From assembly GCA_025677815.1 (NCBI GenBank), contig JAIXMP010000006.1, forward strand, positions 186,001 to 250,000: a stretch of 64,000 bases of DNA, read 5' to 3'. Positions 35,256-47,267 of this stretch are shown in pieces. Under the pieces are notes generated by a model, which saw only the letters and a program-made list of their open reading frames with translations, ran no database searches and was not told where the DNA came from. The stretch is from Phascolomyces articulosus. Lineage: Eukaryota; Mucoromycota; Mucoromycetes; Mucorales; Lichtheimiaceae. The translations under genes were made by a program, and so were the position numbers. Within the stretch, counting starts at the first letter, position 1; each line of letters opens with the position of its first letter.

Positions 35256-35546
35256 GTCCTTTAAAAAAAAGAGAGAGAGAGCGTGTGTGAAAAGAAAGAA
35301 AGTGAGTCTGTTGCCAAAGTTCGGTCAAATTGGAAGGTTATTATTTACCGCTCGTATATGAAAGGCGTCACCCCCCAGCGCGGAGGATTCCCAATTTTTC
35401 GATCGGAGAGAAGGTTTTTCCATTGTCCTAAATGTTTTTCATGACGTTTTTTTACTTTATATATATATGCAATAAGTTTTCATGGTAAAAAAAAATGTAT
35501 TATTATTAATATATGTTTTTTATTATTATAAAAAGTAATAGATGAA
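35256..35546. promoter_or_regulatory. Promoter of m-AAA gene and 3' flank of TRS85
   Basis: A GC-rich island (about 35365-35410, CACCCCCCAGCGCGGAGG) lies 110-150 bp upstream of the m-AAA start, unusual for this AT-rich DNA; a promoter element is inferred from position. Confidence 0.4.
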
Positions 35547-38500
35547 TTAAGCTTTAGAAGTGGTAGGTGTTCCTGGTGTGGGTGCTTTTAAGGAAAGTAA
35601 AGAAGGATTGTTGGAAGAAAGATGTGATTGTTGTTGAGGGGGAGGAGTGTTGCCTGACAAATTGATACCAATAATATAATGATGACCGTGTCGTTTCATA
35701 TTGGGAATATCCCAATAAAGTGTCAGGTCCACATCACCTGCACTATATAATCCAAATTGCTCATTGTATTCTTCTGGAGATACTTGTGGATGATGTGTTT
35801 GAATATTTATATTTCGCCATTGCATCCTTGAATTCAGTGCAAATGCTTTGAGAGGGATGGTATCAAACGGTACACCAGAATCACCCTATTTTATTTTTGG
35901 CAGTGAGCGGCATTGAAATGTGTGTGATGTTTCATAAGAAAAGAAAGGAAAAGAAGAAAAAAATCAATGACTTACGAAAACCAGTTTTGTAATATTCAAT
36001 TCAATAGGTTTTGTTAATTCCTTCTCTTCTAATAACTTGGAAATCTTATAATAAGCAAATGTTGTTTGTCGTGGAGGTACGCTTGTCTTTGCTTCAATAT
36101 CTTGTCTAATTTTTTTTTTAAAAAAATAAAAATCAAATCATGAATGATTGACGGGAAAAAATATGAGTCATTTTCATTTTCGTATTTGTCGTTTGTTGAA
36201 ATTTTGAAAGAAGGTTGCTTACTTTGATTCCATTTGTATACTAAGTGGAACAATAGACCAAGTAGGACTTGCAGCATTCAATTGTGTTAACTGGAAGCCA
36301 GCAACTGTTTGTAAGTTTTCAATTTCAATACCAAGAATATATTCGTTAATGGTAGCAGCACTAGGTCGAGTAAAGGCGTTGATTTTCAAAGAAGGTAAAA
36401 CTTGAACATTTAATGTATATCGCATCGTACGATGAGCAATAGCAGCATCATCTTCCTATTATTTTTTTTGGAGTCATAAAAATAAAATAAAATTTTAAAT
36501 GAAAAAAAGAGAAAGAAATATTTATGCATAAACTCAAAAATATATAAAAAAAATTACCTCAGATTGATAAGAAAACAAGAATTTGAATGAATGTTTACCG
36601 ATCCGATCACCCCGAATCCAAAGTGGTACAAGTGTGGTCTGTCCGGAATTGACAACACCTATATCATTGCCTCCTTCTTTCTTTGGTAATGGGACAGATA
36701 CCACACTGGGATCATATAATTTGTTGTCCAATGTAAATTGTTCTTGTTTAGTGTCATTTCCTCCCGCTAATATAATAATTATAAAGTGTTATCAAATGAA
36801 CTCTTCTTTTTTCATCAAAATACATATTTTTTTTTAAAAAAAATAAAACCAAGTAACACTTTACCATAGATTTGTTTATCCATTTCTTCTGGGTTACCGA
36901 TACAAATAAAACTTGGATGACTTGATTTTAATCTTAAAGATGTTAATCCTTTATTGCCCTTGTTATTAATTTCCAACACCGTTTGAACCACTTCACCTGA
37001 TAAGATGGTTTCTGGTACATTATGGAATTGAAGATCTAATAATGGCATAGGGGAAGTGACCAAGATATCTAATGTATGATCTAATCCATAAACGACCGAT
37101 CGTTTATGTTCAGGTGTATCGTTCAATCGTTTTCCTTTTTTAATAATAGGATGGAATCGATGGACTAATCCATTTAATGTATAATGAACACCCTTAACAA
37201 GAATAGAACCTTCTTTTCGTGGAATGATGGCAAGGTTAATCTATCATTCCATTGCGTATTAGTAAAAATCCTATTTAATAGGTTTATCAACAAGGGGGCG
37301 TTTCTTTTCTTCGCTTACCAATCGTTTTTCTTTTGGATCCAATGTAATTTCATTCAATTGTTGAAGTTCATATTGATCAAAAGAATACATATCATCAGAT
37401 CCTTCTGTCAATGTTCCATGAACCATGGTATCATAAGCTTCTGCTTCAGCATCTCGTTTTTCTTTGAATGGTTTCATGGATTCACGATATTCACATCCCA
37501 AGATAATATTGTTCAATTGAATAGCAATCTGTAAAGGATTCGAGACCTCAATGTGAACAACAGTAGGTTCTAATTTTTTTTTAAAAAAATAAATGCAAAG
37601 GAGTGAACAACTGTTCTTTTTTTTTTTTTTTCGAGTGTTGAATGGTCACATTCATTCAATAAATATATTACCCCCAATAGCACACACCACTCGATTGTCA
37701 TGCTGTTGCTGTAAAGCCAATGTCTTTTTTGATCCAAAAATAAATCCTTTTGCAATATTTTGTTCCAACAATTCCCGTTCCATGGATGCCCATTCTTCTT
37801 GATTGTCAGTATTATTGATTTGAGCATTCGAAAGACTGACACTCACTTGTTGATCATTAATGACAGGAAGTCCAAGATTCGGTAACGATTCCTCTAATGG
37901 ATCAATGCCCGACATATTGGTATATTGCTATATAAAATTTAAATATAGAGTGTTCAATCCATATTATTCCTATCCCTATTTCTCCTTTCATTTCTATTTA
38001 TTTATTTATTTTAAAATACGAATGTCATTGACAACTTACTCGATAAATAAACATAAATTCGCGAACATGTGCCGCTTGTTGTTGAGGTGTTTGTTTTGAA
38101 TCCGCTAACACATTGGCAAAATAAGAGACAGCTTCTTCCAATTGACCCAAATGAAATGATTGACGTCCCAAAGCAAATTGAATATGACTTTGTGCAATAG
38201 ACCAAGTATGATCTTCAAAAATCAATGATGCCAATTGATAACATCGTAAAGCATGTTCACGTTGCAATGCTTTACCATAGCGATGGGCTGCCATGACCAC
38301 GTGAAAAGCATATTTGCGAACCATGGGTTTGGGTGTACGTAAAAAGCAATGTGCCGCTTGTTCCAAGAATAATGCAGATCGTAGATCAGAATCTTCGCCT
38401 GTCATACGAACAAGTGCGGTAGGCACTTCTTTCCACATGCGATGGGCTTTGAGTAATTCGTAATACATGATGGTTGTTCGTGTTGCTTGGAAAGGAGATC

Positions 38501-40646
38501 GACATCGTCCCAAGTATTGTTGTACAGCAAGTTCGAAATTACGGTCCACATCAGTTTTGCTTCGTAAGGGTTGGTTCATCATTAATAAACAGATACCAAT
38601 CATTTCCTATTTTTTGGGAAGGGTGATCAATATCCATCCATCCATCTGTCTATACAGTCTTTGAATTCTTTTTTATCACTGTACCTGTGTACCAGCATGG
38701 TATTTATATGCTTTATCCGTTGCATAATCTCGACGTACTGTATCGTAAATGGTATGAGCAAATTTAAAGTCACGAATCATGAACGCATAGTCTGCTAACT
38801 TTCGCATCTGAGCTTCAGGTGCACTGTATGGGTATCTATATTCATCATTGAACACACGCAAAAAAAAAAGTAGTTGCGTTGGTAACCCAATAAAATCATT
38901 TCCTTTCTCCACTTTTTTTTTTATATCCATCCCAACATTTTACATTGTTACTTGATTCACACCAGCTGGAACGTTAGGTCCTGTGGCAGGAATAGTTTGT
39001 AATGAATGTGTAGATTGAGTTCGCGTGGTAGAACCGAACAATCGACGACTCGCACCAAACAAACGACCTGTTAATCCACGTCTTGCTGATGCCACTTGTT
39101 CATTCCAATGTTGAATATTACGTTCCATAAAAGGAATCATACTTTGAATTACAAATTCACGTGTCATCCCTCGACATGCTGTCACATCTTCTTCTGTCAT
39201 ATATCGACCATATTGGGTTGTAATGGCAGCACTTTCCGTTTCATCTACAATAGGTTCATGTTTTTGTTGTAATTCTTCTTGTTGCTTTTGTTCACTTTCC
39301 AAAGATGTATTGCCAAGAGCAAGTGGGGCTGTGGTCGAGGTTGTGGTAGTGGATAAAGGTGTAGCAACACTGGTGGAATGACTACTCGTTGTGGATGAAA
39401 CTGAACTTGATCGTGTATGTCCTCCTCCTCCACTACTACTACTATGATTACTTATACCACTGGCTGTTGTAGGATTTCCACTCGTACGTGTCGCACCTAC
39501 TGCATAAGACTGCATTCGTGATTCAATAGTATACGATTCTGCTAATTGTTGTTGCCAAAGGGCTCGAATAGCTGGTTCTGCATCCAATTCAGCGGATGGA
39601 ACATCATCGTCTAATAAATGAGCTGTTTCTGGTGGTCGTGCCTTGGAATTAATGCGGAGTAAATGACAATGCAAACCCAATGTTTTACGCATTTTTTGGT
39701 ATGTCTCCTGCGCTCTAAAATGGGGGAGAGAATGAGAGAGAAAATGAGTTGTTCTATGGATATGGAATAATAAATCAAATAATAATGATAATAATAATTA
39801 CTGGGTTTCAGAAGCTCGATGAGGATCATGTAATAAAACATAATAACGTAATATATTGGGATCCACATAAGGTCGATCCACCGTAAACGATGGAATATTG
39901 GGATTATAAAGTTGATTAATGGTACCCATAGGATCTGGATTGGTGGAAGAAATCACAATCATAATAGCCACTGGATGATCAAATGTTTCATGTTCTGTCA
40001 TGCCTCGAAGAGATAACATCATACGTCTAAAATCCACATACCATGGCATACTTTTATCCAATGAAGCTAATAGATAGATATATATATATCCCCATATCCC
40101 AAGTTGGTTAATAAACGCTCCTACTTTTTTTTTTTTTGACAGGCTATCCACTTGTAAAAATAATAATAATAATAATAACGTACTATCCAAATAAGTATCA
40201 TTCACGTCCGCTTGACTTTTAATCTCGTGATAGTGTTGTGGATGCCGTGAACGTACGTAATCATCAACCACACTCATAACAGCAAGGTGATTCGGTTCAC
40301 CTAGTTTTTCCAATGGTCGAAATCGAACATTAAAGTTATCAATAGCAATAGGGATGCCTTGCCAATCGCGTGGTGATACTATTTAAAAAAATAAAAGTCA
40401 AAATAGTTAAAAAAAAAGTCAGGAGTGTAATACTAAAAAGTAGTGTGTGGCAAGGAAAAAAAGAGGAGGGAGGGGGGATAACTCACCTCGACCTTCAATA
40501 TGATCACCAAAAGGTTTCATAAAATCCGCAAATGAAGGAATATGATTGCTTTGACATAATTCTTCGGCATCTTGACTAGCAGCCACGGCAACCAAGGGGG
40601 AAAGCGACCGAGCTAGTTCATCCCGTGGTGTAAGCACTCCTTCCAT
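35547..40646 (-). CDS. TRS85: TRAPP complex subunit Trs85/TRAPPC8
   Basis: About 14 exons between ATG 40646 and stop 35547, giving an estimated 1,200-1,300 aa. Recognisable Trs85/TRAPPC8 blocks appear in order. The N-terminal half has DWQGIPIAIDNFNVRFRPLE, MPWYVDFRRMMLSLRGMTEHETFDHPVA and DPNILRYYVLLHDPH; a Ser/Thr-rich insert follows. Next are MTREFVIQSMIPFMERNIQHWNEQV, YRYPYSAPEAQMRKLADYAFM, the TPR-like PMVRKYAFHVVMAAHRYGKA and C-terminal Ig-like sheets. Trs85 is the TRAPPIII-specific subunit that directs Ypt1/Rab1 exchange at autophagosome-forming and Golgi membranes. The length is closer to human TRAPPC8 (about 1,435 aa) than to yeast Trs85 (about 700 aa). Exon edges in the 3' half were not all resolved. 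Start 40646 is the only ATG before the conserved N-terminal block. Confidence 0.88.
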
Positions 40647-41584
40647 TAAATAAAAAGGTGTTCAAAAAAAAAAGAGCGTGTGTGTGTGTGGTTGGTAACT
40701 TTTATGTAACGCGAAAGAGTTGTATATTTTAAACCTGTATAACAAAAAGCCTAAAAAAAACTCAGGGCAAAGTCCAGTCAAAAAAAAAAAAAGCTCACTG
40801 AATAACTAATCCAAATTGGGATATTTATAGGATAATTCGAATATCAACATTTAACATTTTTAACTTAATACAAAGATAAAATAGAAAAACCCATTCTATG
40901 TCATAGAGACAGAGTGACTTTAATATTTCATATATAAAGGTTTTCAGATATGAACATCATTGAGTTGGTTTTATCCATGTCAATTTACGTAGATAAGAAT
41001 TATAGTAACTCATCTACATATATCAAAAGGAATGAGATACTATTTATCTATCGCCATACATTGATAGGATGTTTCAATCTATAATCCATTGGACGTTTAG
41101 GCATTTGATTATTAGATAACAATCCATTGTGACATTCTATATAGTCTATTTCATTTCTTTATCTGATCCTTCCCTCCTCCCCCAATTACAACACACGCCA
41201 TTAATGGAGTTTCATTGTTATTGTTTTTTTCGCCACCTTAACCTTTTGTTTCAAACATAATTAAAAAAGATAATGAAATTAATGAAAACAACAAAAAAGT
41301 AGCGTATGACTTTATTAAGTATGTTTTTTTAAGCAAACAAAATAGGGGGGGGAAGGATGATGTGGTATTTGAGGGAAAAGAAGAATGGATAAGCAAAAAA
41401 AAATTACATAAGTTTTGTATATATAGATGAAAAATCCTCCCCCCCCACCAAAATAAAAAATAATAGCATATGAAAAAAAGAAAAGAATTAAAAGGTCATA
41501 AAAATAAAAGAAATTACAAAGAAAAAAGGACATAATATATATATATATATTTATATATAAAAAGAGGGGGCAAGAAAAGAAATT
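40647..41584. other. Intergenic: TRS85 promoter and 3' flank of MUB1
   Basis: No gene seen. Includes a GTGTGTGTGTG run near 40678, homopolymer tracts, G- and C-runs (GGGGGGG at 41345; CCCCCCCC at 41440) and (TA)n near 41536. Confidence 0.5.
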
Positions 41585-43873
41585 TTACAATATCGTTCTT
41601 GTAGTAGTAGCATCTACCATGGCTTGAACTGTATCATCTTCGGTTACTACACCGGAAGTTGTATTCATCATAACTGGAGATTGTTGTTGTTGCTGTTGTG
41701 TTGGTTGATCACCCATTTCAATTCCATTAATTATACCATTGTCTTGCACGGTTGTGGTAGTTGTTGTCATACCATGCGTTGTTGTGGTTGTGGTTGGCAT
41801 CATCCTATGATTCGTTGTTGCCGTTGTACCTGTACCAACATTCGTTGCCGTAGGTGTGGTTGTTGCAGTAGTAGTGTTATTATTAGTAGTAGTAGTAGGT
41901 GGTGGAGTGGTTGTTCCTGCCGTCGCATGGGTCGAAGAAACAGACGTGGCCGTATGATGACTGGTCGTACTATGACTACTTTCTGACCGTTCCACACACC
42001 ACCAACGATGACCCTCGGCCCAAGCTCGACTTTGACACGCTTTACTACAATATTTAGCTTTACGGCATCTTCGGCATTTAGCAAATTCACGTTGTTGTTT
42101 TTCCCATTTACCACAATGCATATTGGCACACCGACGAATCCCGCCCTGCGTTTCATCTTTTCGGCAAGCGTTGCGCATGATCACACCTGCCCAATATTGG
42201 ACTTGTTGTGCATGAAGCCAATGACAAAAACGTTCTACCAGTGAAAACACATTCATCTCATAAGCTGAATGAAATACATTGCGAATGTGTGGGTATTTGG
42301 AAAGATACGCTAATAATTGCAACGATAACAAAATGTCTTCTTCTCGATAAAATAAATTGTCAATGTTGGACGTTCTTGGATCGCGCCAAACGGATACAGG
42401 GTTAGTGGGTACCCTTATCAATCGATGACGTCGTCGTTGTGTTGCATCGATTTTCATATAGGGAAACGTGGATCGTCGGTGCATGGTTACCGATGAATGC
42501 CGAACCATGCGTGGCCCATTGGTACGAGAATGAATAGGTTCGTTATTATTATTATTATTTTTATATTGGTGGTGATTGTTATGAATAGAAGAGGAGGTAT
42601 CATGCAATGTATTAGTATGTTGATATGCTATGGATGTAGTTGTAGATGGTATGCGATATGAAGGGTCATTATTGTTATTATTATTATTGTTATTAGTATT
42701 GGATGCTGATGCTGAAGATGATGAAGATTGTATAGATGCTGTTGTTGTGTTTGAAGATGATGTTTTTGTTGATTTTCTTGTTGGTGGGGGCACCGACGAT
42801 TCCGATGATGGTGGCATCGATAACATGTGAGCTATAAAGAATCATAATAAAATAGAATCACAAAAAAAAACGTGAGCGGAACGGTAAAAAAAAATAAAAA
42901 TAAAGGCAGGTGATAAATGGTGGTTATGGGATTTGGGGGTAAGTCTGCAGATGTATCACTCTGTGTATGTGTATGATGTATATGTGGTAAACTGTAATTA
43001 TGTGCGCGTGTGTGTAAAAAATCGGAACACCAAAATATTATAAGAACCGCATTCACACACACGCATTATATTACAACTTAATAAACACATACTCACACCA
43101 CCACCACCACCAAACCCATTCTTTCATTCACTCTCTCCTTCCCTTTTTCTCCTTGTACACTCACGCTCTCTCCCCTTCCGTCCTAACTCCCGCGCACATC
43201 ACAACCCAACCTTTCCCCTCCCCCAAAAAAAATTATATCACAACATAGAAACAACCCAACTCCCTCTTTTTTTTTCACTCATCCATCGTCTAATGAAAAT
43301 GGATCATCAATTTTCATTATAATCATTATAATAAAAGAATGGAAAAAAAAGAAAAAAAAACATACCAATGGTATCAGCAGGAGGAGGAGGATGATGAAGT
43401 ACACTATAACCTCTTGAAGTAGCAGGCGATAAGACAATAATCGGTTGTAAATCACGTTTATGTTGACTCAAATTTTGTTGTCTTGCAAGGTCTACGGCTC
43501 GTAAAAAGTTTTCCAATACCCGTGTCACAATATGAACCGCGCCTGCTTCTACCACTCTTGTTCTGATCCTTTCTGTGCCCCTTACACCAATATTCACTAC
43601 ACATTGAAAGGCAAGGGACCATTTCCAAAGATGACGACGGTCATTGGGAAGATCAAATGTTGATAATAAACGTACCAATCGTTCTAATCCACCATCGGTT
43701 ACCAAGATTTCTCTAATACGTGGAGAAGTCGATGTCAAATAGGCAAGATGCGTCAATGAATTAATTAAGGGAACTGTGGCTGTGCAATCAAGTGCACGTC
43801 GGTCGTAAACACCCGAAGTAATGCATACAGCAGGTCGACTATGAGACATGTACGATATATTGGGTTCTCGCAT
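41585..43873 (-). CDS. MUB1: MYND-type zinc finger protein MUB1/samB
   Basis: Two exons (43873-43366, 42831-41585) give 584 aa. The N-terminal block (MREPNISYMSHSRPAV; YDRRALDCTATVPLINSL; WKWSLAFQCVVNIGVRGTER) is the armadillo-like part diagnostic of MUB1/samB. It is followed by a Ser/Asn-rich linker, a second conserved block (HIRNVFHSAYEMNVFSLVER) and a MYND zinc finger near residues 400-445 (CANMHC, CRRC, CSKAC, H-x3-C). The Thr/Gln-rich tail is disordered. In yeast Mub1 works with the E3 ligase Ubr2 in Rpn4 turnover; in Aspergillus samB affects polarity and septation. The intron is about 530 nt, long for this window. Confidence 0.93.
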
Positions 43874-45425
43874 AATAATTAATTAATTAATTAATTAGAA
43901 AATATAAAACTTGGTGACAATTGAAAAATATAAGGTTTTTTTGTCGTTGTCCGTTGTTGTATTATTCTCTTTATGTTATTTTTTTTGCTATAATAATAAT
44001 AATTAACTAAATGGGAGTTAAAAAAAATTCAATTAGAAAGGAAGAAAGAAGAAGAAAAAAAAAAAAAAAAAAAGAAAAAAGAAAAAATAAATACGGTTTT
44101 ATTTACTTGTTATGGAAAAAGGTGTATGTATAATATAATATAGAGTATGGACTGGTGGTGGATAGTGATTAGGAAGAAGGTGAAGAAGAAGTAGTAGAGG
44201 AAGAAGAGAAGGATATTTTTTTTTTTTTTTCAATAGGATAAAAAAATGTGTACAAGTCTTTTTGAAAAAAAAAAAAAAACAACAAAAGGAAAAGAAAAAG
44301 AAGAAAAAGAATTTGTGCTATTCTTTTTTTTTGTATCCGCTTACTTGTTTTTTTTTATTCTCCCCCATTCACTTCTCCCCCAAAAATATCTTATGCCCCT
44401 ACACATTATTATGATGTTATAGGATGATGGCTTGTTCAATAAGTTATATATATATATAGTCAAGCTATAGAATGATTCAAAACATAGGCAGAAATCAAAA
44501 TCAGAATATGTTTATTATTATTGTCATCGGATAACATAAATATATACATACTGGGTGACGATCTTTTGTATTAATTATACACCTATTATAAATTCATTTC
44601 ATCAAAAAGGATAAAGTCATTTTTATCACACTACTCATATGATTATTTTCATTTCTCCACCCATTTCATTTCATGATAGTAAAACAGTGTGTTGTGTACA
44701 ATGATAATAATTATCCGCGGTCATCTATAGATATTATAATTATTACAAAGAAATATAATAGATGAGAGAGGCATATATATATAGAAGAAAGAAGATTCAT
44801 TCTTTCCCCTTGTAACGAAACGCCAAAATTTGATTGCATTTATATGTAAATTATCCATAGAGATGGAAAACAACAACAACAACAACAACATTGATGGTTG
44901 GATATTGATATATTATCAAATAGATAGTCTTCTTCTACTCCTATTTTATAGAATGGAAAAAATATATAAATAAATTGCTGTATTATACTTATTCTTACCA
45001 TCCAACATGATGGAAGATCGTCCATGTATAGATACTTTTTACTTTTTTCTGCTTTACGTAGTATGTATAAACGCCATCACAAATGATTAAAAAACTTATA
45101 ATAAAAATAAAAAAGGCTATACCAACGGTATTTTTTTTTCTCCCTCCAAAAGTGTGAAAGAAAGGAGAATACTTATTTTGGAAACTATTATATACGTCCT
45201 ACTACCACTACCACTACTAGGTAGAATACGTATATATATGTATGTATAATATAATATAAAAAAAAAAGAAATGAAAATCATTATTATTTTCTAAAGGTAA
45301 AGTATGTATATATGTATATCGTTAAACTAAAAAGAAAAATATTAAAAAATAATAATAATTAAATTAAAAAAATAATAATAAGAAATTATAAGTAGTTAAA
45401 TGTATATATATATATATAAAGAAAA
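43874..45425. other. Intergenic: MUB1 promoter and 3' flank of ERF4-like gene
   Basis: About 1.55 kb without a supported gene. Contains (TTAA)n near 43880, long A runs (44050-44085), a (CAACAA)n run near 44870-44890 and several TATATA tracts. A 61-codon frame at 44840-45025 is a by-product of the CAA repeat. Confidence 0.5.
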
Positions 45426-46692
45426 TTAAGCCTTTTCATTAAGATGATATGTATTGGATGGAAATTGAAGTCGATGATCAGGTGAAGAAGATACTAATTG
45501 TTGTGATTGACGATACGTAGGTGGATCAATTAAAGAAGGTCGATAAGGTGGTAATGCATTTGGACCATGAATACGTGAAGAACTAGTTGTATTTTGTTGT
45601 CCTGGTGCTGGTGCTGCAAAGTGATGCAAAAGATTATATCTGTCATCAAATTCAATCACGATACTCTAAAAAAATAAATAAATCATAGCCCATTCCCCAA
45701 AATAAAGCATTATTATTATATAGATTCATATATGTATGAAGGGGAAGAAAGTGAGAAAAGGAGGAGAAAGAAAAGGGTTCTTCATGTTAGGGAAGGAATA
45801 ACATACACACACACACATTCTCTCACTTTTATCCATTGAAAAAGAAAGAAGAAGAAAAAAAAGGGGGAAACAGAAAAAAAATAAGTGAGGCGTTAAAAAA
45901 AAAAACTTACATAAACAGACGATGATGCTGTAGTCGTAGTAGAACGAGGAGACATCATTGTCGTAGTGGTCGTTGTTGTGGACGACGCCAAATATTGTTG
46001 TTGTTGTTCAGGAGATACTTTAGTAAGGCGAAAATTGATACCTCGAACATTTTCAGTCGCATTCATGCATGAACAAAGATGCAGGATGGCTGCTTCAAAC
46101 TATTTATATTCAATTTGAATTAAATAAGTTGGAATAATAAAACAAAAAGTATTCTTATATTCCACACTATTCAAACAGAAGATAGACTTATCCCTCTTCT
46201 TCTTCTTTTTTCCTTTATCATATTATTATGATTATAACCCCATCCTTCTTTTTTCTCCTTTTTTATATATTATTACCTGTGACTTGAGTCTCCGTCTCCA
46301 GGCAATAAGAACAATACTGAGAGCAAGGAATGAAAATGGAATAGCTAGTAACATGGCAATATGATGGGTATAATGGATGGCTAATACAATAGCACACAAG
46401 ACACTGCTTGAACAACAAAGGATAAAAAAGGCAATACGACCTGATGAAAGTGAAGGTGGCGGTGGATGTTGATGAACAACATTATTAAAACTATTCATAG
46501 TGGCTGCAAATTCTTGTCGATTCATCTAATTATAATTATACATATTAAAGATTAATACTTTATAAGTGAATACTACTCATGGGTCTACTACTTAGTAAGT
46601 AAGAAAATAGAATATCTTACAAAACCATTTAATTCCAAAGTATATTGGTCATCAAAACGACCCTGTCTATATATACAATGCATAGATTTCAT
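45426..46692 (-). CDS. ERF4: Erf4/GOLGA7-like palmitoyltransferase accessory subunit
   Basis: Four exons (46692-46621, 46525-46277, 46099-45911, 45665-45426) give 249 aa. The start reads RFDDQYTLELNGFMNRQEF, followed by ATMNSFNNVV, which parallels the GOLGA7/Erf4 pattern (F...F..EL...I.RQ.FE.T...LNN). Two hydrophobic helices (about residues 50-95) come next, then FEAAILHLCSCMNATENVRGINFRL and an IEF segment, with a low-complexity Pro/Ser tail. In fungi Erf4 is the partner of the DHHC enzyme Erf2 that palmitoylates Ras. The resemblance is strongest in the first 45 residues; the rest matches in layout only. The Thr/Gln insert in exon 3 is unusual. The conserved motif is split by intron 1. Confidence 0.62.
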
Positions 46693-47267
46693 TTTATATA
46701 TAAAAAAAGTTTAAGGTAGAAGAAGAGAGAGAATGAAAGAGAGAGAGAGATTGAAAAAAAGGTAAAAAAAAAAAAAAACAAGTTAGAAAGAATAAAATTT
46801 AGACAGATCAAAAAGAATTAAGGAGGTTTTTTTGTACCGATGCAAAAAAGTGTGTTTGCAGGTACATAAAAAAAATTATATTCATAATTCTAACTAAAAA
46901 ACTTTTTATAATTTGACTTAAAAAAAATATAATCATTTTCTTCACTTGCTAGCAAAAAAAAGTAACAAACCAAACCAGAACAACTTTTTTTTTTATTTTA
47001 ACCTTCCCCCACCCCTCAACCTCTTCTCCTTTTACTCTCTCTCTGGTTTAGTTATTCCCCTTTTCATTCTATTTCAATTCTATATTTTTTTATTCTTCTT
47101 CTTCTTCTTCACATCCTTTTCTTTTCTTTTTCTTTTTCTTTTCCCTTCTTTTTTTTCTATATATATGTTTCATCTTCTTTTATAAAACTTATAAACTCTT
47201 CTTTATCTTCTTCAATCTAATCACATATCCTATTATTATTAAATAACAATAACAAAAAAATAATAAT
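46693..47267. promoter_or_regulatory. Divergent promoter region, ERF4-like / NHA1
   Basis: The two genes start 575 bp apart on opposite strands. Strand asymmetry is clear: purine-rich toward ERF4 (46720-46800) and pyrimidine-rich toward NHA1 (46990-47200), so each transcript starts downstream of a CT-rich tract. Confidence 0.5.

Noticed and set aside
41624..41986. Cys/Arg-rich plus-strand frame
   Set aside because: Antisense shadow of the MUB1 low-complexity Thr tail.
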